From positions 56,265-120,264 of the forward strand of contig JASBRX010000015.1 of assembly GCA_030149245.1 (NCBI GenBank): DNA of 64,000 nucleotides. Reading direction: 5' to 3'. The translations under genes and the position numbers were made by a program. The stretch is from Sphingomonas bacterium. GTDB taxonomy: Bacteria > Pseudomonadota > Alphaproteobacteria > Sphingomonadales > Sphingomonadaceae. Of this stretch, positions 16,925 through 25,332 are shown one piece after another. A model generated the notes under the pieces. The model saw only the letters and a list, made by a program, of their open reading frames with translations, searched no databases and was not told the DNA's origin. The stretch's first letter is position 1, and every line of letters starts with the position of its first letter.

Positions 16925-18408
16925 CCGCTCCGCCTGTCGCCAGCATCGTCATCATCGGCGGCGGCACCGCCGGATGGATGGCCGCTGCCGCCGCTGCGCG
17001 CTTCCTGAACGATGGACGCCGCACGATCACATTGGTCGAATCCGACGCGATCGGCACGGTCGGCGTCGGCGAGGCGACGATCCCGCCGATCCGCGAATTC
17101 AACCATCGGCTGGGCATCGACGAGCGCGAGTTCGTGCACGAGACCGGGGCGACGATCAAGTTGGGGATCGAGTTCGTGAACTGGGGGCAGGTCGGCGACC
17201 GGTATCTGCACCCGTTCGGCGAACTGGGGCATGATTTTCAGGGCGTTGCATTCCACCAATATTGGCTGAAGCATCGCGTCGGCGCGCTCGAGGAGTATTG
17301 GATCGCGGCACAGGCGGCGCGGCGCGACCGCTTTGTCCACCCCGCCACCGATCCGCGCACGCCGCTGGGCGGGCTCGCTTATGCCTATCATTTCGACGCC
17401 GGGCTTTACGCCGCATTCCTGCGTCGGCGGGCCGAGGCTGGCGGGGTCAGGCGCGTCGAGGGGAAGATCACGTCGGTCGAGCGCGACGGCGCGACCGGCC
17501 ATGTTGCCGCGGTGGTGCTGGACGATGGCCGCCGCGTCGCGGGCGATTTCTTCATCGATTGTTCGGGGTTTCGCAGCTTGTTGCTCGGCGACGCGCTGGG
17601 GGTCGGTTATCATGACTGGTCGCACTGGTTGCCGTGCGATCGGGCAATCGCAGTGCCGTGCGAACGCGCCGATCCGCTCACCCCGCTGACGCGCTCCACC
17701 GCGCATGAATTCGGGTGGCAGTGGCGCATCCCGCTGCAGCATCGCACCGGCAATGGCATCGTCTATGCCAGTGCGTTCGCGAGCGAGGAGGCGGCGCGTG
17801 AGACCTTGCTCGCCAATCTGGATGCACCGGCGACGGCGGAACCGCGCGGCCTGTCGTTCACCGCCGGGGTGCGGGAGCAGCAATGGGTCGGCAATGTGGT
17901 CGCGCTGGGCCTGTCGGCCGGCTTTGTCGAGCCGCTCGAATCGACCAGCATCCACCTGATCCAGACCGGCATCTCGAAACTGATGTGGCTGTTCCCCGAC
18001 CGCAGCATGGGCGCGGCGGGGCGCAACGAATATAACCGACTGATGCACGAAGCGTATGAATATGTGCGCGATTTCATCGTGCTGCATTACAAGGCGACCC
18101 AGCGGCGCGACACCGCGCTGTGGCGCCATGTGGGCGAGATGACGGTGCCCGACAGCCTCGCCGCGAAGCTGGAGCTGTGGCGCGAGCGCGGGCGTATCCG
18201 TCGATACGACCATGACCTGTTCGGCGTGCCGAGCTGGGTCGCGGTGCTGATCGGCCAGCACGTCATGCCCGACGGCTATGACCCGCTGGTCGATTCGATG
18301 GACGATGCGCGCGTGACCGCCGCGATGCGCCAGATCGCCGCGACCTATGCCGATGTGGCGGGGAAACTCCCCAGCCATGCCGACCAGATCGCGGCGATGC
18401 TGCGGTAG
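16921..18408 (+). CDS. Flavin-dependent tryptophan-halogenase family protein, copy 1
   Basis: The 495-residue protein has the FADH2-binding GGGTAGWM at residues 13-20, GVGEATIPPIREFNHRLGID, Lys80 in GATIKLGIEFVNWG at the place of the catalytic Lys of PrnA-type halogenases, the paired-Trp motif WQWRIPLQHRTGNG, and Glu340 in VEPLESTSIHLIQTG at the catalytic Glu. The key residues for halogenation are thus present. Family enzymes oxidise chloride or bromide with reduced flavin from a separate reductase; no reductase gene is seen here. No signal peptide is visible, so it is cytoplasmic. It is the last gene of the GH5 operon. The natural substrate is unknown, and a role in sugar metabolism cannot be excluded. 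Confidence 0.85.
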   Translation: MTAPPVASIVIIGGGTAGWMAAAAAARFLNDGRRTITLVESDAIGTVGVGEATIPPIREFNHRLGIDEREFVHETGATIKLGIEFVNWGQVGDRYLHPFGELGHDFQGVAFHQYWLKHRVGALEEYWIAAQAARRDRFVHPATDPRTPLGGLAYAYHFDAGLYAAFLRRRAEAGGVRRVEGKITSVERDGATGHVAAVVLDDGRRVAGDFFIDCSGFRSLLLGDALGVGYHDWSHWLPCDRAIAVPCERADPLTPLTRSTAHEFGWQWRIPLQHRTGNGIVYASAFASEEAARETLLANLDAPATAEPRGLSFTAGVREQQWVGNVVALGLSAGFVEPLESTSIHLIQTGISKLMWLFPDRSMGAAGRNEYNRLMHEAYEYVRDFIVLHYKATQRRDTALWRHVGEMTVPDSLAAKLELWRERGRIRRYDHDLFGVPSWVAVLIGQHVMPDGYDPLVDSMDDARVTAAMRQIAATYADVAGKLPSHADQIAAMLR

Positions 18409-18420
18409 GTCTAGAATTTC

Positions 18421-18498
18421 GTCACCCCGGGCTCGACCCGGGGCCCAGCTGCCTTGACCGCCCGAAAAAGCTGGGCTCCGGCTCAAGGCCGGGGTGAC
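18421..18498. repeat. Palindromic intergenic repeat between convergent genes
   Basis: Arms 18421-18450 and 18469-18498 are imperfect reverse complements; the left arm starts GTCACCCCGGG and the right arm ends GGGGTGAC. The sequence type is related to the repeat at 8867-8972 (GTCAYCCC start). Lying between the 3' ends of two convergent genes, it probably ends transcription from both sides. Confidence 0.75.
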
Positions 18499-18510
18499 GG
18501 GAGGGTTAGG

Positions 18511-20970
18511 TTATAGGCAGCTCACGACCTTGTCCGCCGCTGTCCCCAATGCGACGCGCGACAGGCTGTAGGTGACCGCGCCTTCGCTGCGCAGCACGAA
18601 CGGTGCCTCGACCCGCGCCAAGTTGCCGCCGCCCTTGGCAAAGCATTTGAGCGGGACGCCATAGCTCACCCACTCGCCGGGCTTCGCGCCTTCGACCGGC
18701 GTCGCGCGCACGGCGGCATTGCCGATGCGGAAGTGCAGCGTGCCGGCAGGTTTGGCATCGACGCGCATCGTCGCGACCAGCATCACGTCGCCATTGACCT
18801 CTCGTGTCAGGTCGAGCGGGGCCTGCGTCGCCAGCGCGACATCGGCAGTGCCCGACGCGATCGCGAAGCGCCGCGCGCCTTCCTGCACGACATGATCGAC
18901 CGCGCTGACCCGCACCCGCCCGCTCGCCGCGACCGCCGGGACCGTGGTGATGCGCGTCGAATCCGCAGGGTCGCCATAGACCAGCAACGACCAGGACGCC
19001 GCCGGCACGCCGCCTGCAAAATAGACATTGCCCGCGTCCTCGGCCGGAACCTCGCTATCTTCCGACAGCGGCTTCCACGGCACCGCTCCGCCGGCCAGCG
19101 TCAGGCCATAGCCGAACGGGAACAGCGTCGGCCCATCGGCGCGCGCGGTGGCGGGCCAGGCGACGGGCAGCTTGCCGGTGAAGTCGTAGGGCGCGCGGCG
19201 GTCCTTGCGCTGGACCAGCAGGTCGGCGATCCCCGCGCCCTCAGATCCGGGCAGCCACGCGACCACGAAGGCGTCGGCGACGTTCAATTCCGGGTTCATG
19301 AACAGCGGGCGACCGGTGACCATCACCGCGACCACGGGAATCCCCTGCGCCTTGAGCGCCTTCATGGTCTCATAGGGCTTGCGCAGTTCGGGGCGCAGCT
19401 GGAGCGTCTTCAGGTCGCCCTGGAACTCGGCATAGGGCGTCTCGCCAAACACCACGATTGCGACGTCGGGCTTCTTGGCAAACTTGCCGTCCGCGACCAG
19501 CTCGGCGCTGCCACCGGTCGATGTCACCGCGTCCTGCAGCCCCTTCCAGATCGAGGTCGCGCCGGGAAATTGTTCGTTCTTCACGCCCGTACCCTGCCAG
19601 GTCAGCGTCCAGCCGCCCGACTGTCGGCCGATATCGTCGGCGGCATCGCCCGCCACCAGCACATGCGCGCCCGCCTTCACCGGCAGCAGCGAGCCATTGT
19701 TCTTGAGCAGCACCAGCGACTTGCGCACCGCGTCGCGCGCCACCGCGCGGTGATCGGCGTGACCGAGCAGCGACCAGTCGCCGGCATATTTGCGCGTCGA
19801 GGGCTTGCCCGCCTCGAACAGCCCCAGCCGCATCTTGACCCGCAGGATGCGCGCGACCGCGTCGTCGAGCCGCGCCATCGGCACCTCGCCCGACTTCACC
19901 TGCGCGACGAGCGAGTGCCACAGCGGCTTCCAGCTGTCGGGCGCCATGTACATGTCGAGCCCCGCATTGACCGCCTTGGGGCAGGACGCGTTGGTGCAGC
20001 CCTCGACCTGGCCGTGCGCGTTCCAGTCGGAGACGAGGAAGCCGCCGAAATTCATCCGGTTCTTGAGGACATCGGTCAGCATCCCCTTGTGCCCGGTCAT
20101 CTTGGTGCCGTTCCAGCTGGAAAAGCTGACCATCACCGTCGCCACGCCCTGTTCGATCGCGGGGACATAGGGGGCACCGTGAATGTCGCGCAGCTCGGTC
20201 TCGCTGATCCGCGCATCGCCCTGATCGCGCCCTTCATGCGTGCCGCCATCGGCGAGGAAATGCTTGGTCGAGGCAATGACATAGGGGCCGGAGAGCAGAT
20301 TGGTGCCGTTGCCCGGGCCCTGAAGGCCACGCACCATCCGCTCGACATAGGACGCAACCAGCTTGGGGTCGGACGAATAGCCCTCATACGCGCGGCCCCA
20401 GCGGAAATCGCGCGGGACGGTGACAGTGGGGGCGAAGGTCCATTCCTGACCGGTCGCGCGGATTTCGAGCGCGGTGGCCTGCGCGATCTTTTCGATCAGA
20501 TCGGGATCGCGCATCGCGCCTAGGCCGATATTGTGCGGGAACAGCGTCGCGCCGATGATGTTGCTGTGGCCGTGGACGGCGTCCGTGCCCCAGATGATCG
20601 GAATGCCGACGCGCCCGCCGCTCTTGTCGACCGAGGCTTCGTAAAATTCGTCGGCGAGCTGGAGCCATTTCGGTGCGGCGGCGAAATCGTCGCCGTACGG
20701 ACCGCTGCTGCCGCCATTGAGGACCGAGCCGAGGTGATAGGTGCGCACGTCCGCCGGGGTGACGCTGGCGATGTCCGCCTGGACGATCTGGCCGACCTTT
20801 TCCTCGACCGACATGCGCGCGATCAGCGCCTTGATCTTTGCCTCGACAGCGTTGTCTGTCTGTTGCGGCCAGGCCGGGCTGGGCCAGATCTCGGGGTTCA
20901 CCGGGCTTTCCTGCGCTGCCAGCGGTGCGGCCAGTGCGGCGCCGAGCGCCAGGAGCATCAAACGCTTCAT
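18511..20970 (-). CDS. GH3 family exo-beta-glucosidase (ExoP-like)
   Basis: The 819-residue enzyme has a Sec signal (MKRLMLLALGAALAAPLAAQ) and a two-domain GH3 core. The first barrel includes VEEKVGQIVQADIASVTPADV, IPIIWGTDAVHGHSNIIGATLFPHNIGLGA and KHFLADGGTHEGRDQGD, with nucleophile Asp315 in GGFLVSDWNAHG. The second domain has SLVLLKNNGSLLPV and FGETPYAEFQGD. A C-terminal region after about residue 640 looks like the galactose-binding-type module found in periplasmic 1,4-beta-D-glucan glucohydrolases. The likely job is release of glucose from cello- or gluco-oligosaccharides. It is the last gene of a four-gene operon starting with GH43 and overlaps the preceding stop by four bases. Confidence 0.88.
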   Translation of the reverse strand: MKRLMLLALGAALAAPLAAQESPVNPEIWPSPAWPQQTDNAVEAKIKALIARMSVEEKVGQIVQADIASVTPADVRTYHLGSVLNGGSSGPYGDDFAAAPKWLQLADEFYEASVDKSGGRVGIPIIWGTDAVHGHSNIIGATLFPHNIGLGAMRDPDLIEKIAQATALEIRATGQEWTFAPTVTVPRDFRWGRAYEGYSSDPKLVASYVERMVRGLQGPGNGTNLLSGPYVIASTKHFLADGGTHEGRDQGDARISETELRDIHGAPYVPAIEQGVATVMVSFSSWNGTKMTGHKGMLTDVLKNRMNFGGFLVSDWNAHGQVEGCTNASCPKAVNAGLDMYMAPDSWKPLWHSLVAQVKSGEVPMARLDDAVARILRVKMRLGLFEAGKPSTRKYAGDWSLLGHADHRAVARDAVRKSLVLLKNNGSLLPVKAGAHVLVAGDAADDIGRQSGGWTLTWQGTGVKNEQFPGATSIWKGLQDAVTSTGGSAELVADGKFAKKPDVAIVVFGETPYAEFQGDLKTLQLRPELRKPYETMKALKAQGIPVVAVMVTGRPLFMNPELNVADAFVVAWLPGSEGAGIADLLVQRKDRRAPYDFTGKLPVAWPATARADGPTLFPFGYGLTLAGGAVPWKPLSEDSEVPAEDAGNVYFAGGVPAASWSLLVYGDPADSTRITTVPAVAASGRVRVSAVDHVVQEGARRFAIASGTADVALATQAPLDLTREVNGDVMLVATMRVDAKPAGTLHFRIGNAAVRATPVEGAKPGEWVSYGVPLKCFAKGGGNLARVEAPFVLRSEGAVTYSLSRVALGTAADKVVSCL

Positions 20971-22067
20971 CTATTCCTCTCCATGATGCGGATCAGTTGG
21001 TCGTCGGGCACAGCGCGGGCGGTGGGGTCGACGCGCTCGGGGCGAACCCCGTTCGCGAACCACCAGCCGACCCATTCGCCGGGGGTCACAGGGTCCCAGT
21101 CGCGATAGGGCATCCGGCCGCGCGCCGCAAAGCCGCCGCGCAACGCGGCAAGATCTTCGCTCGGCGTGCCGCTCCAGCGCTCGGTCGCCCAATCGATCAT
21201 GCGCTGATGCGCGATGGCGGTACGGCGGTTATATTCGGCTGCCTCACGGTCGCTCGGTGCGGCATGCGGCATGAATTCGATCGCGCGCAGAATGTCGGCG
21301 TGCGCCGCCGACAGCGCATGGCCGTCGAAACTTTCCGCCACGAGCGCCGCTTCGCCCAGTGCAATCTTCCGGCCGGCGCGTGGCATCGGATGGCGTCCGG
21401 GTGTCAGTCCGGCCCCACGCGCAAGCCGCCAGCCCCAGGGCGGTGCCTGCCACTCCACTGCACCGTCGGCGATGTTCAGCGTCTCGCCTTCGGGGGCGCC
21501 GGGCGCGACCGACTCTGCAACGATGCTCGGCAGCGGTGCGTCGAGCCAGCCGGCGTCCGGCACTGTGCAGTCGAGCAGCAGGTCGGCGGCATCCGCTTCG
21601 CCCCGCACGATGCCGAGCGCCGCCGCCATTTCGGCGAGCAGCGCGATGTAGGCAGGCATGTCGAAGCGCACGCCGAACGGCTCGGCCCCGGGCACGGTAA
21701 GCGCAGCCCAGCCGGGCGTCGTCTCGGGTCGCTTGGCCAGATGCCGCAACCAGAGTTGATGCAGCGCAACGCCCTCCACATGCGGGATCGCGCCGGGCGC
21801 GCCGAGCAGTTCGCCGTTCAGCGTGACACGATGGATCGCATCCGCCCCGGTGCGGCGGATGAAGAGTTGCTGGTCGAGGCCGATCGCGCGGTGGAAGGCG
21901 TCGATTGCCAGCTTCGCCGCACCGATGCGGTCGAGCAGCGATCGGGGATCGGCCGGTCGCTCGACCAAAGTGATCCGCGCCGCAGGAAGCGCGCGGCGAA
22001 AGGCGATGGCGGCGGACAGCGCGACCACGCCGCTACCCAGCACCGCGACGCTGGCGGGACCGCTCAT
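20967..22067 (-). CDS. Degenerate tryptophan-halogenase-like protein, probably non-catalytic
   Basis: The 366-residue protein is a shortened relative of the neighbouring halogenases. It keeps a nucleotide-binding start (VAVLGSGVVALSAAIAFRRA), the region AFHRAIGLDQQLFIRRTGAD, VEGVALHQLWLRHL, a W-x-W motif (PPWGWRLARG) and a late ILRAIEFMPHAAPSDREAAEYNRR. The catalytic Lys position reads GADAIHRV (His79), the EPLEST Glu position reads AESFDGHAL (Asp248), the glycine loop is altered, and about 130 residues are missing overall. Halogenation is therefore unlikely. It is coupled by ATGA overlaps to an intact halogenase upstream and to GH3 downstream, and its frame is clean, so it is probably expressed and not a decaying pseudogene. 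Confidence 0.7.
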   Translation of the reverse strand: MSGPASVAVLGSGVVALSAAIAFRRALPAARITLVERPADPRSLLDRIGAAKLAIDAFHRAIGLDQQLFIRRTGADAIHRVTLNGELLGAPGAIPHVEGVALHQLWLRHLAKRPETTPGWAALTVPGAEPFGVRFDMPAYIALLAEMAAALGIVRGEADAADLLLDCTVPDAGWLDAPLPSIVAESVAPGAPEGETLNIADGAVEWQAPPWGWRLARGAGLTPGRHPMPRAGRKIALGEAALVAESFDGHALSAAHADILRAIEFMPHAAPSDREAAEYNRRTAIAHQRMIDWATERWSGTPSEDLAALRGGFAARGRMPYRDWDPVTPGEWVGWWFANGVRPERVDPTARAVPDDQLIRIMERNR

Positions 22068-23569
22068 GCCGCCCCCCAGGCGCCTTGTGCGCGCAGTGCC
22101 GCTTCGTGGTCGGGCATCGCCGCGACGCGGCTGCGGAGCGTGTCGGCGATATCGTCGAGCGCGCGGCCGAGCGCGGCGGGTCCGGGATTATCCGCGCGCG
22201 GATCATAGCGTTCAGGCATCATCCCCTGCCCCAGATAGACCGCGACCCAGCTGGGTTCGAGGAACAGGCCCTCGCCATATTTCTCGATCCGGCCACTCTC
22301 GCGCCACAGCTCCAGCTTGCCGGCCAGGCTGTCGGGCAGCTCCATCGTGCGGACATGGTTCCAGAAGTCCGAATCGTCGCGCTTCGTGGCGTGATAATGG
22401 AGGATCAGGAAGTCGCGGACGCGGTCATATTCGTAATCGACCGTCGCGTTGAACGCGGCGCGGTCGGCCGGGTCAATCTGGCGTTCGGGAAACAGTTCGA
22501 TCAGCCGCATCACCGCCATCTGCGCGAGGTGGATGCTGGTCGATTCGAGCGGTTCGAGAAAGCCGCTGGCGAGCCCGATGCTGACGACATTGCCGACCCA
22601 GCTTTCACGCCGCCGTCCGGCGCGGAAGCGCAGGATGCGGGGGTCGGCGAGCGGGGCGCCGTCCACCGCGCCGAGGATCGCGTCGTACGCTTCATCTTCC
22701 GAGAGGAAGCTGCTGGAGAACACGTATCCATTGCCGACACGATGCTGGAGCGGGATGTGCCAGCGCCAGCCCGCGCCCATCGCGGTGGCGCGGGTATAGG
22801 GCTCGATCGGTCCCGGTATGCTGTCGGTCGGAAGCGCCGCGGCGCGGTCGCAGGGCAGCCAGTGCGACCAATCCTCCCACGCGGCATCCATCGCCCCGCC
22901 GATCAGCAATGCGCGAAAGCCCGAACAGTCGATGAACAGGTCGCCGGCAACGCGCTCGCCGCTGTCGAGCACCAGTTCGGTGACGTTGCCGCTCTCGCCG
23001 TCGCGCTCGACCCCGGTGACACGCCCCTCAGTCCGCGTGACGCCGCGCGCCTCCGAATAGCCGCGCAGCATCGGGGCAAGGCGGGTGGCATCGAACTGAT
23101 AGGCCCAGCCATAGCTGGTCGACAGGAAGTCGCCATCGGCCGGGGGCAGCGCGAAGCGATTGGCGCGCGCGGCGACGATCGGAAGCGAATAATCCTCGAT
23201 CGGACGCGCGCTCCCCTCGGCGCGCGCGCGCAGCCAGTAATGGTGGAAACCGACCCCCGCCAGATCGACGCCATAGGCGCCGAAGGGGTGGATATAGCGG
23301 TCGCCGATCCGTCCGAAGTCGCGGAAATCGATGCCGAGTTTATAGGTCGCGTTGGTGGCGCGCATCATCTCGGCCTCGTCGATGCCGAGCCGCTGGAGGA
23401 ACGCGCGCAGGTGCGGCAGCGTCGCCTCCCCCACCCCGACAATGCCGATTTCCTCGGATTCGATCAGGCGCACGTCCGCCACGCCGGGCAGGAAGCGTGC
23501 GAGCGCGGATGCGGTCATCCACCCCGCGGTTCCACCCCCGACGATAACGACGCGCACCGGGTCGATCAT
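22064..23569 (-). CDS. Flavin-dependent tryptophan-halogenase family protein, copy 2
   Basis: The 501-residue protein shows GGGTAGWM (11-18), GIVGVGEATLPHLRAFLQRLGID, Lys77 in NATYKLGIDFRDFG, WRWHIPLQHRVGNGY and Glu342 in LEPLESTSIHLAQM, so both catalytic positions of PrnA-type halogenases are kept. The ATG at 23569 overlaps the GH43 stop by four bases; a longer open frame is only antisense noise. It sits between the GH43 gene and the degenerate paralogue in one operon controlled from the 25289 operator. No flavin reductase is seen nearby. It differs from copy 1 in having a longer loop between the flavin motifs and the catalytic Lys region downstream (GARPIEDYSLPIVAARANRFALPP). Confidence 0.85.
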   Translation of the reverse strand: MIDPVRVVIVGGGTAGWMTASALARFLPGVADVRLIESEEIGIVGVGEATLPHLRAFLQRLGIDEAEMMRATNATYKLGIDFRDFGRIGDRYIHPFGAYGVDLAGVGFHHYWLRARAEGSARPIEDYSLPIVAARANRFALPPADGDFLSTSYGWAYQFDATRLAPMLRGYSEARGVTRTEGRVTGVERDGESGNVTELVLDSGERVAGDLFIDCSGFRALLIGGAMDAAWEDWSHWLPCDRAAALPTDSIPGPIEPYTRATAMGAGWRWHIPLQHRVGNGYVFSSSFLSEDEAYDAILGAVDGAPLADPRILRFRAGRRRESWVGNVVSIGLASGFLEPLESTSIHLAQMAVMRLIELFPERQIDPADRAAFNATVDYEYDRVRDFLILHYHATKRDDSDFWNHVRTMELPDSLAGKLELWRESGRIEKYGEGLFLEPSWVAVYLGQGMMPERYDPRADNPGPAALGRALDDIADTLRSRVAAMPDHEAALRAQGAWGAA

Positions 23570-25197
23570 GGCGTGCTCGCGGCGTGCGGCCCGACGACCA
23601 GCCCCATGAACAGCCCGGCATGGATCGTGGCGAGCCGCGAGACATCGATGTCGCGCGCGATGCTGCGCCACGCAGCCTCGCCAACCGGGCGCCACTCGGC
23701 GTGCGCCGTGCCCTTGTCAAAGCTCAGCTTGAGCTCGACCTCACTCGCGCCGCCGCGCGGGACCGACGCGATCACGACGCCAGTTTCGGGTTCGTCCTTC
23801 GAGATGCGTCGCCGCACCACGAGATTGTCGCCCTCAAGCCCGGCAAACAGCAGATGATGTTCGTTGGCGGCGGCGAGCAGCCCGGCGCGGTCCGACGCGC
23901 TTTTGGGATCGAAAGACACACGCGTGGTCCAGCTTGCCTGGGGATGGCGCATACGCTTGCCGATATAGCTTGGCTGGGCGAGCGCGCCCGCCGCGACCGG
24001 GCGCGCGTCGAGCATCAGCGCGCCGTCGGCGATCCGCCACCATGGCGAACCCTTGGGCGTGCGCAGCATCATCCAGTCCGAGGCGAGTTTCGGCGCGTCG
24101 AACTCCTCGCGCCAGTCGCGCGCTTCGCCGGGCGACGCGGGCAGGTTTGGGCGCGCGACGCTGGCGGGCAGCGGGGTGCGCGGCGGCAGGATCGATGGCC
24201 AGCCATCCTTCCACGTCACTGGCAACAGGAAGGTCTCACGACCCAGCAATGTCTCCTGCCCCCGGAACGGACGGGTGGCGAGGAACACCGCCCACCAACT
24301 GCCATCGTCGAGCTTCACGAAATCGGCGTGACCCGTCGCCTGAACCGGGTTCGGGCGATCTTCGGGCAGGTCGCGCTGCGTCAGGATCGGGTTGACCGGA
24401 CCTGGCGTGTAGGGGCCGGTCAGGTTGCGCGAACGGTAGATGGTCTGCGCGTGCTGGTCCGCCGTGCCGCCCTCGGCAGCAGAGAGATAATACCAGCCAT
24501 CGACCTTGTAGATATGCGGCCCCTCGGCCCAGATCGGCTTGGTCGCGGGGTCGACGCCCTTGTCGACGAGCAGGTGGCGCGTCCCCTTCATCTTGAAGGT
24601 GGCGAGGTCGATTTCCTGCATCCACAGTGCGCGGTGGCCGTCATATTCGGGTTTGCCCGGCGGCGCGTCGTTGTTGACGATCCAGGCGCGGCCATCCTCA
24701 AAGTAGATCGACGGGTCGATCCCGCCAAAGCTGAGCCAGTGCGGCCCGCTCCATGGCCCTGCCGGATCCTTCGCGGTCAGCATGAAATTGTCGCGGCACC
24801 CGACACAGGTGTTGAGGATGTAGTAGATGCCGTCATGATACTCGATCGTCGGTGCGAAGACACCGCGGTCGAGCGCCAGCCCGCTGAAATCCAGCATCTC
24901 GGGCCGGTCGATCGCATTGCCGATCTGACGCCAGTTCACCAGGTCCCGGCTGTGATAGACCGGGATGCCGGGGAACCAGGCAAAGGTCGAGGTGACGAGG
25001 TAGAAATCCTGCCCGACCTTGACGATCGACGGGTCGGGGCGAAAGCCGGGCAAAACCGGATTGGCATAATGGCCAGCGGGTAGCGACGGGGCCGCTGATT
25101 CCGCCGTGTAGCTGACGAAATCGAATCGCGCCGTGCTCTGCTGCGCAACAGCAGGCGCAGCAAGCAACATGGCCAGCAAGGCGGCAAAACCCTTCAT
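23566..25197 (-). CDS. GH43 beta-xylosidase/alpha-L-arabinofuranosidase
   Basis: The 543-residue protein has a signal peptide (MKGFAALLAMLLAAPAVAQQ) and a five-bladed GH43 propeller. The general base Asp is in PGFRPDPSIVKVGQDFYLVTSTFAWFPGIPVYHSRDLVNW, the pKa-tuning Asp in FGGIDPSIYFEDGRAWI, and the acid Glu in PIWAEGPHIYKVDGWYY. From about residue 340 a second beta-sandwich domain (DWREEFDAPKLASDWMMLRTP) matches the C-terminal domain of GH43 xylosidases. It would remove xylose or arabinose from xylo-oligosaccharides in the periplasm. A GGGGAGAGGAG ribosome site precedes the ATG at 25197. It heads a four-gene minus-strand operon divergent from xylX across the shared operator. Confidence 0.9.
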   Translation of the reverse strand: MKGFAALLAMLLAAPAVAQQSTARFDFVSYTAESAAPSLPAGHYANPVLPGFRPDPSIVKVGQDFYLVTSTFAWFPGIPVYHSRDLVNWRQIGNAIDRPEMLDFSGLALDRGVFAPTIEYHDGIYYILNTCVGCRDNFMLTAKDPAGPWSGPHWLSFGGIDPSIYFEDGRAWIVNNDAPPGKPEYDGHRALWMQEIDLATFKMKGTRHLLVDKGVDPATKPIWAEGPHIYKVDGWYYLSAAEGGTADQHAQTIYRSRNLTGPYTPGPVNPILTQRDLPEDRPNPVQATGHADFVKLDDGSWWAVFLATRPFRGQETLLGRETFLLPVTWKDGWPSILPPRTPLPASVARPNLPASPGEARDWREEFDAPKLASDWMMLRTPKGSPWWRIADGALMLDARPVAAGALAQPSYIGKRMRHPQASWTTRVSFDPKSASDRAGLLAAANEHHLLFAGLEGDNLVVRRRISKDEPETGVVIASVPRGGASEVELKLSFDKGTAHAEWRPVGEAAWRSIARDIDVSRLATIHAGLFMGLVVGPHAASTP

Positions 25198-25288
25198 TCC
25201 GCTCCTCTCCCCAATTCTTCGCACGGCTTTCCCGAGCCTGCACCGACGTTTTTTCCGCGCGATGCTTGACACCTTCATAGGAGCATGA

Positions 25289-25302
25289 TGTTAGCGCTAT
25301 CA
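25289..25302. promoter_or_regulatory. LacI-type operator, site 2 (divergent GH43 / xylX)
   Basis: TGTTAGCGCTATCA fits the shared palindrome. On the plus strand TTGACA (25266-25271) lies 17 bases upstream of TGTTAG, so the operator would cover the -10 element of the xylX promoter, a typical repressor arrangement. The same site can serve the divergent GH43 operon. Confidence 0.8.
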
Positions 25303-25332
25303 ATAACAATGATGGCGGAGGGGTGAGAGATA

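Noticed and set aside
18733..20523. 596-codon plus-strand open frame
   Set aside because: Entirely antisense to the GH3 gene; rich in His, Arg and Ala as expected for a high-GC shadow frame.
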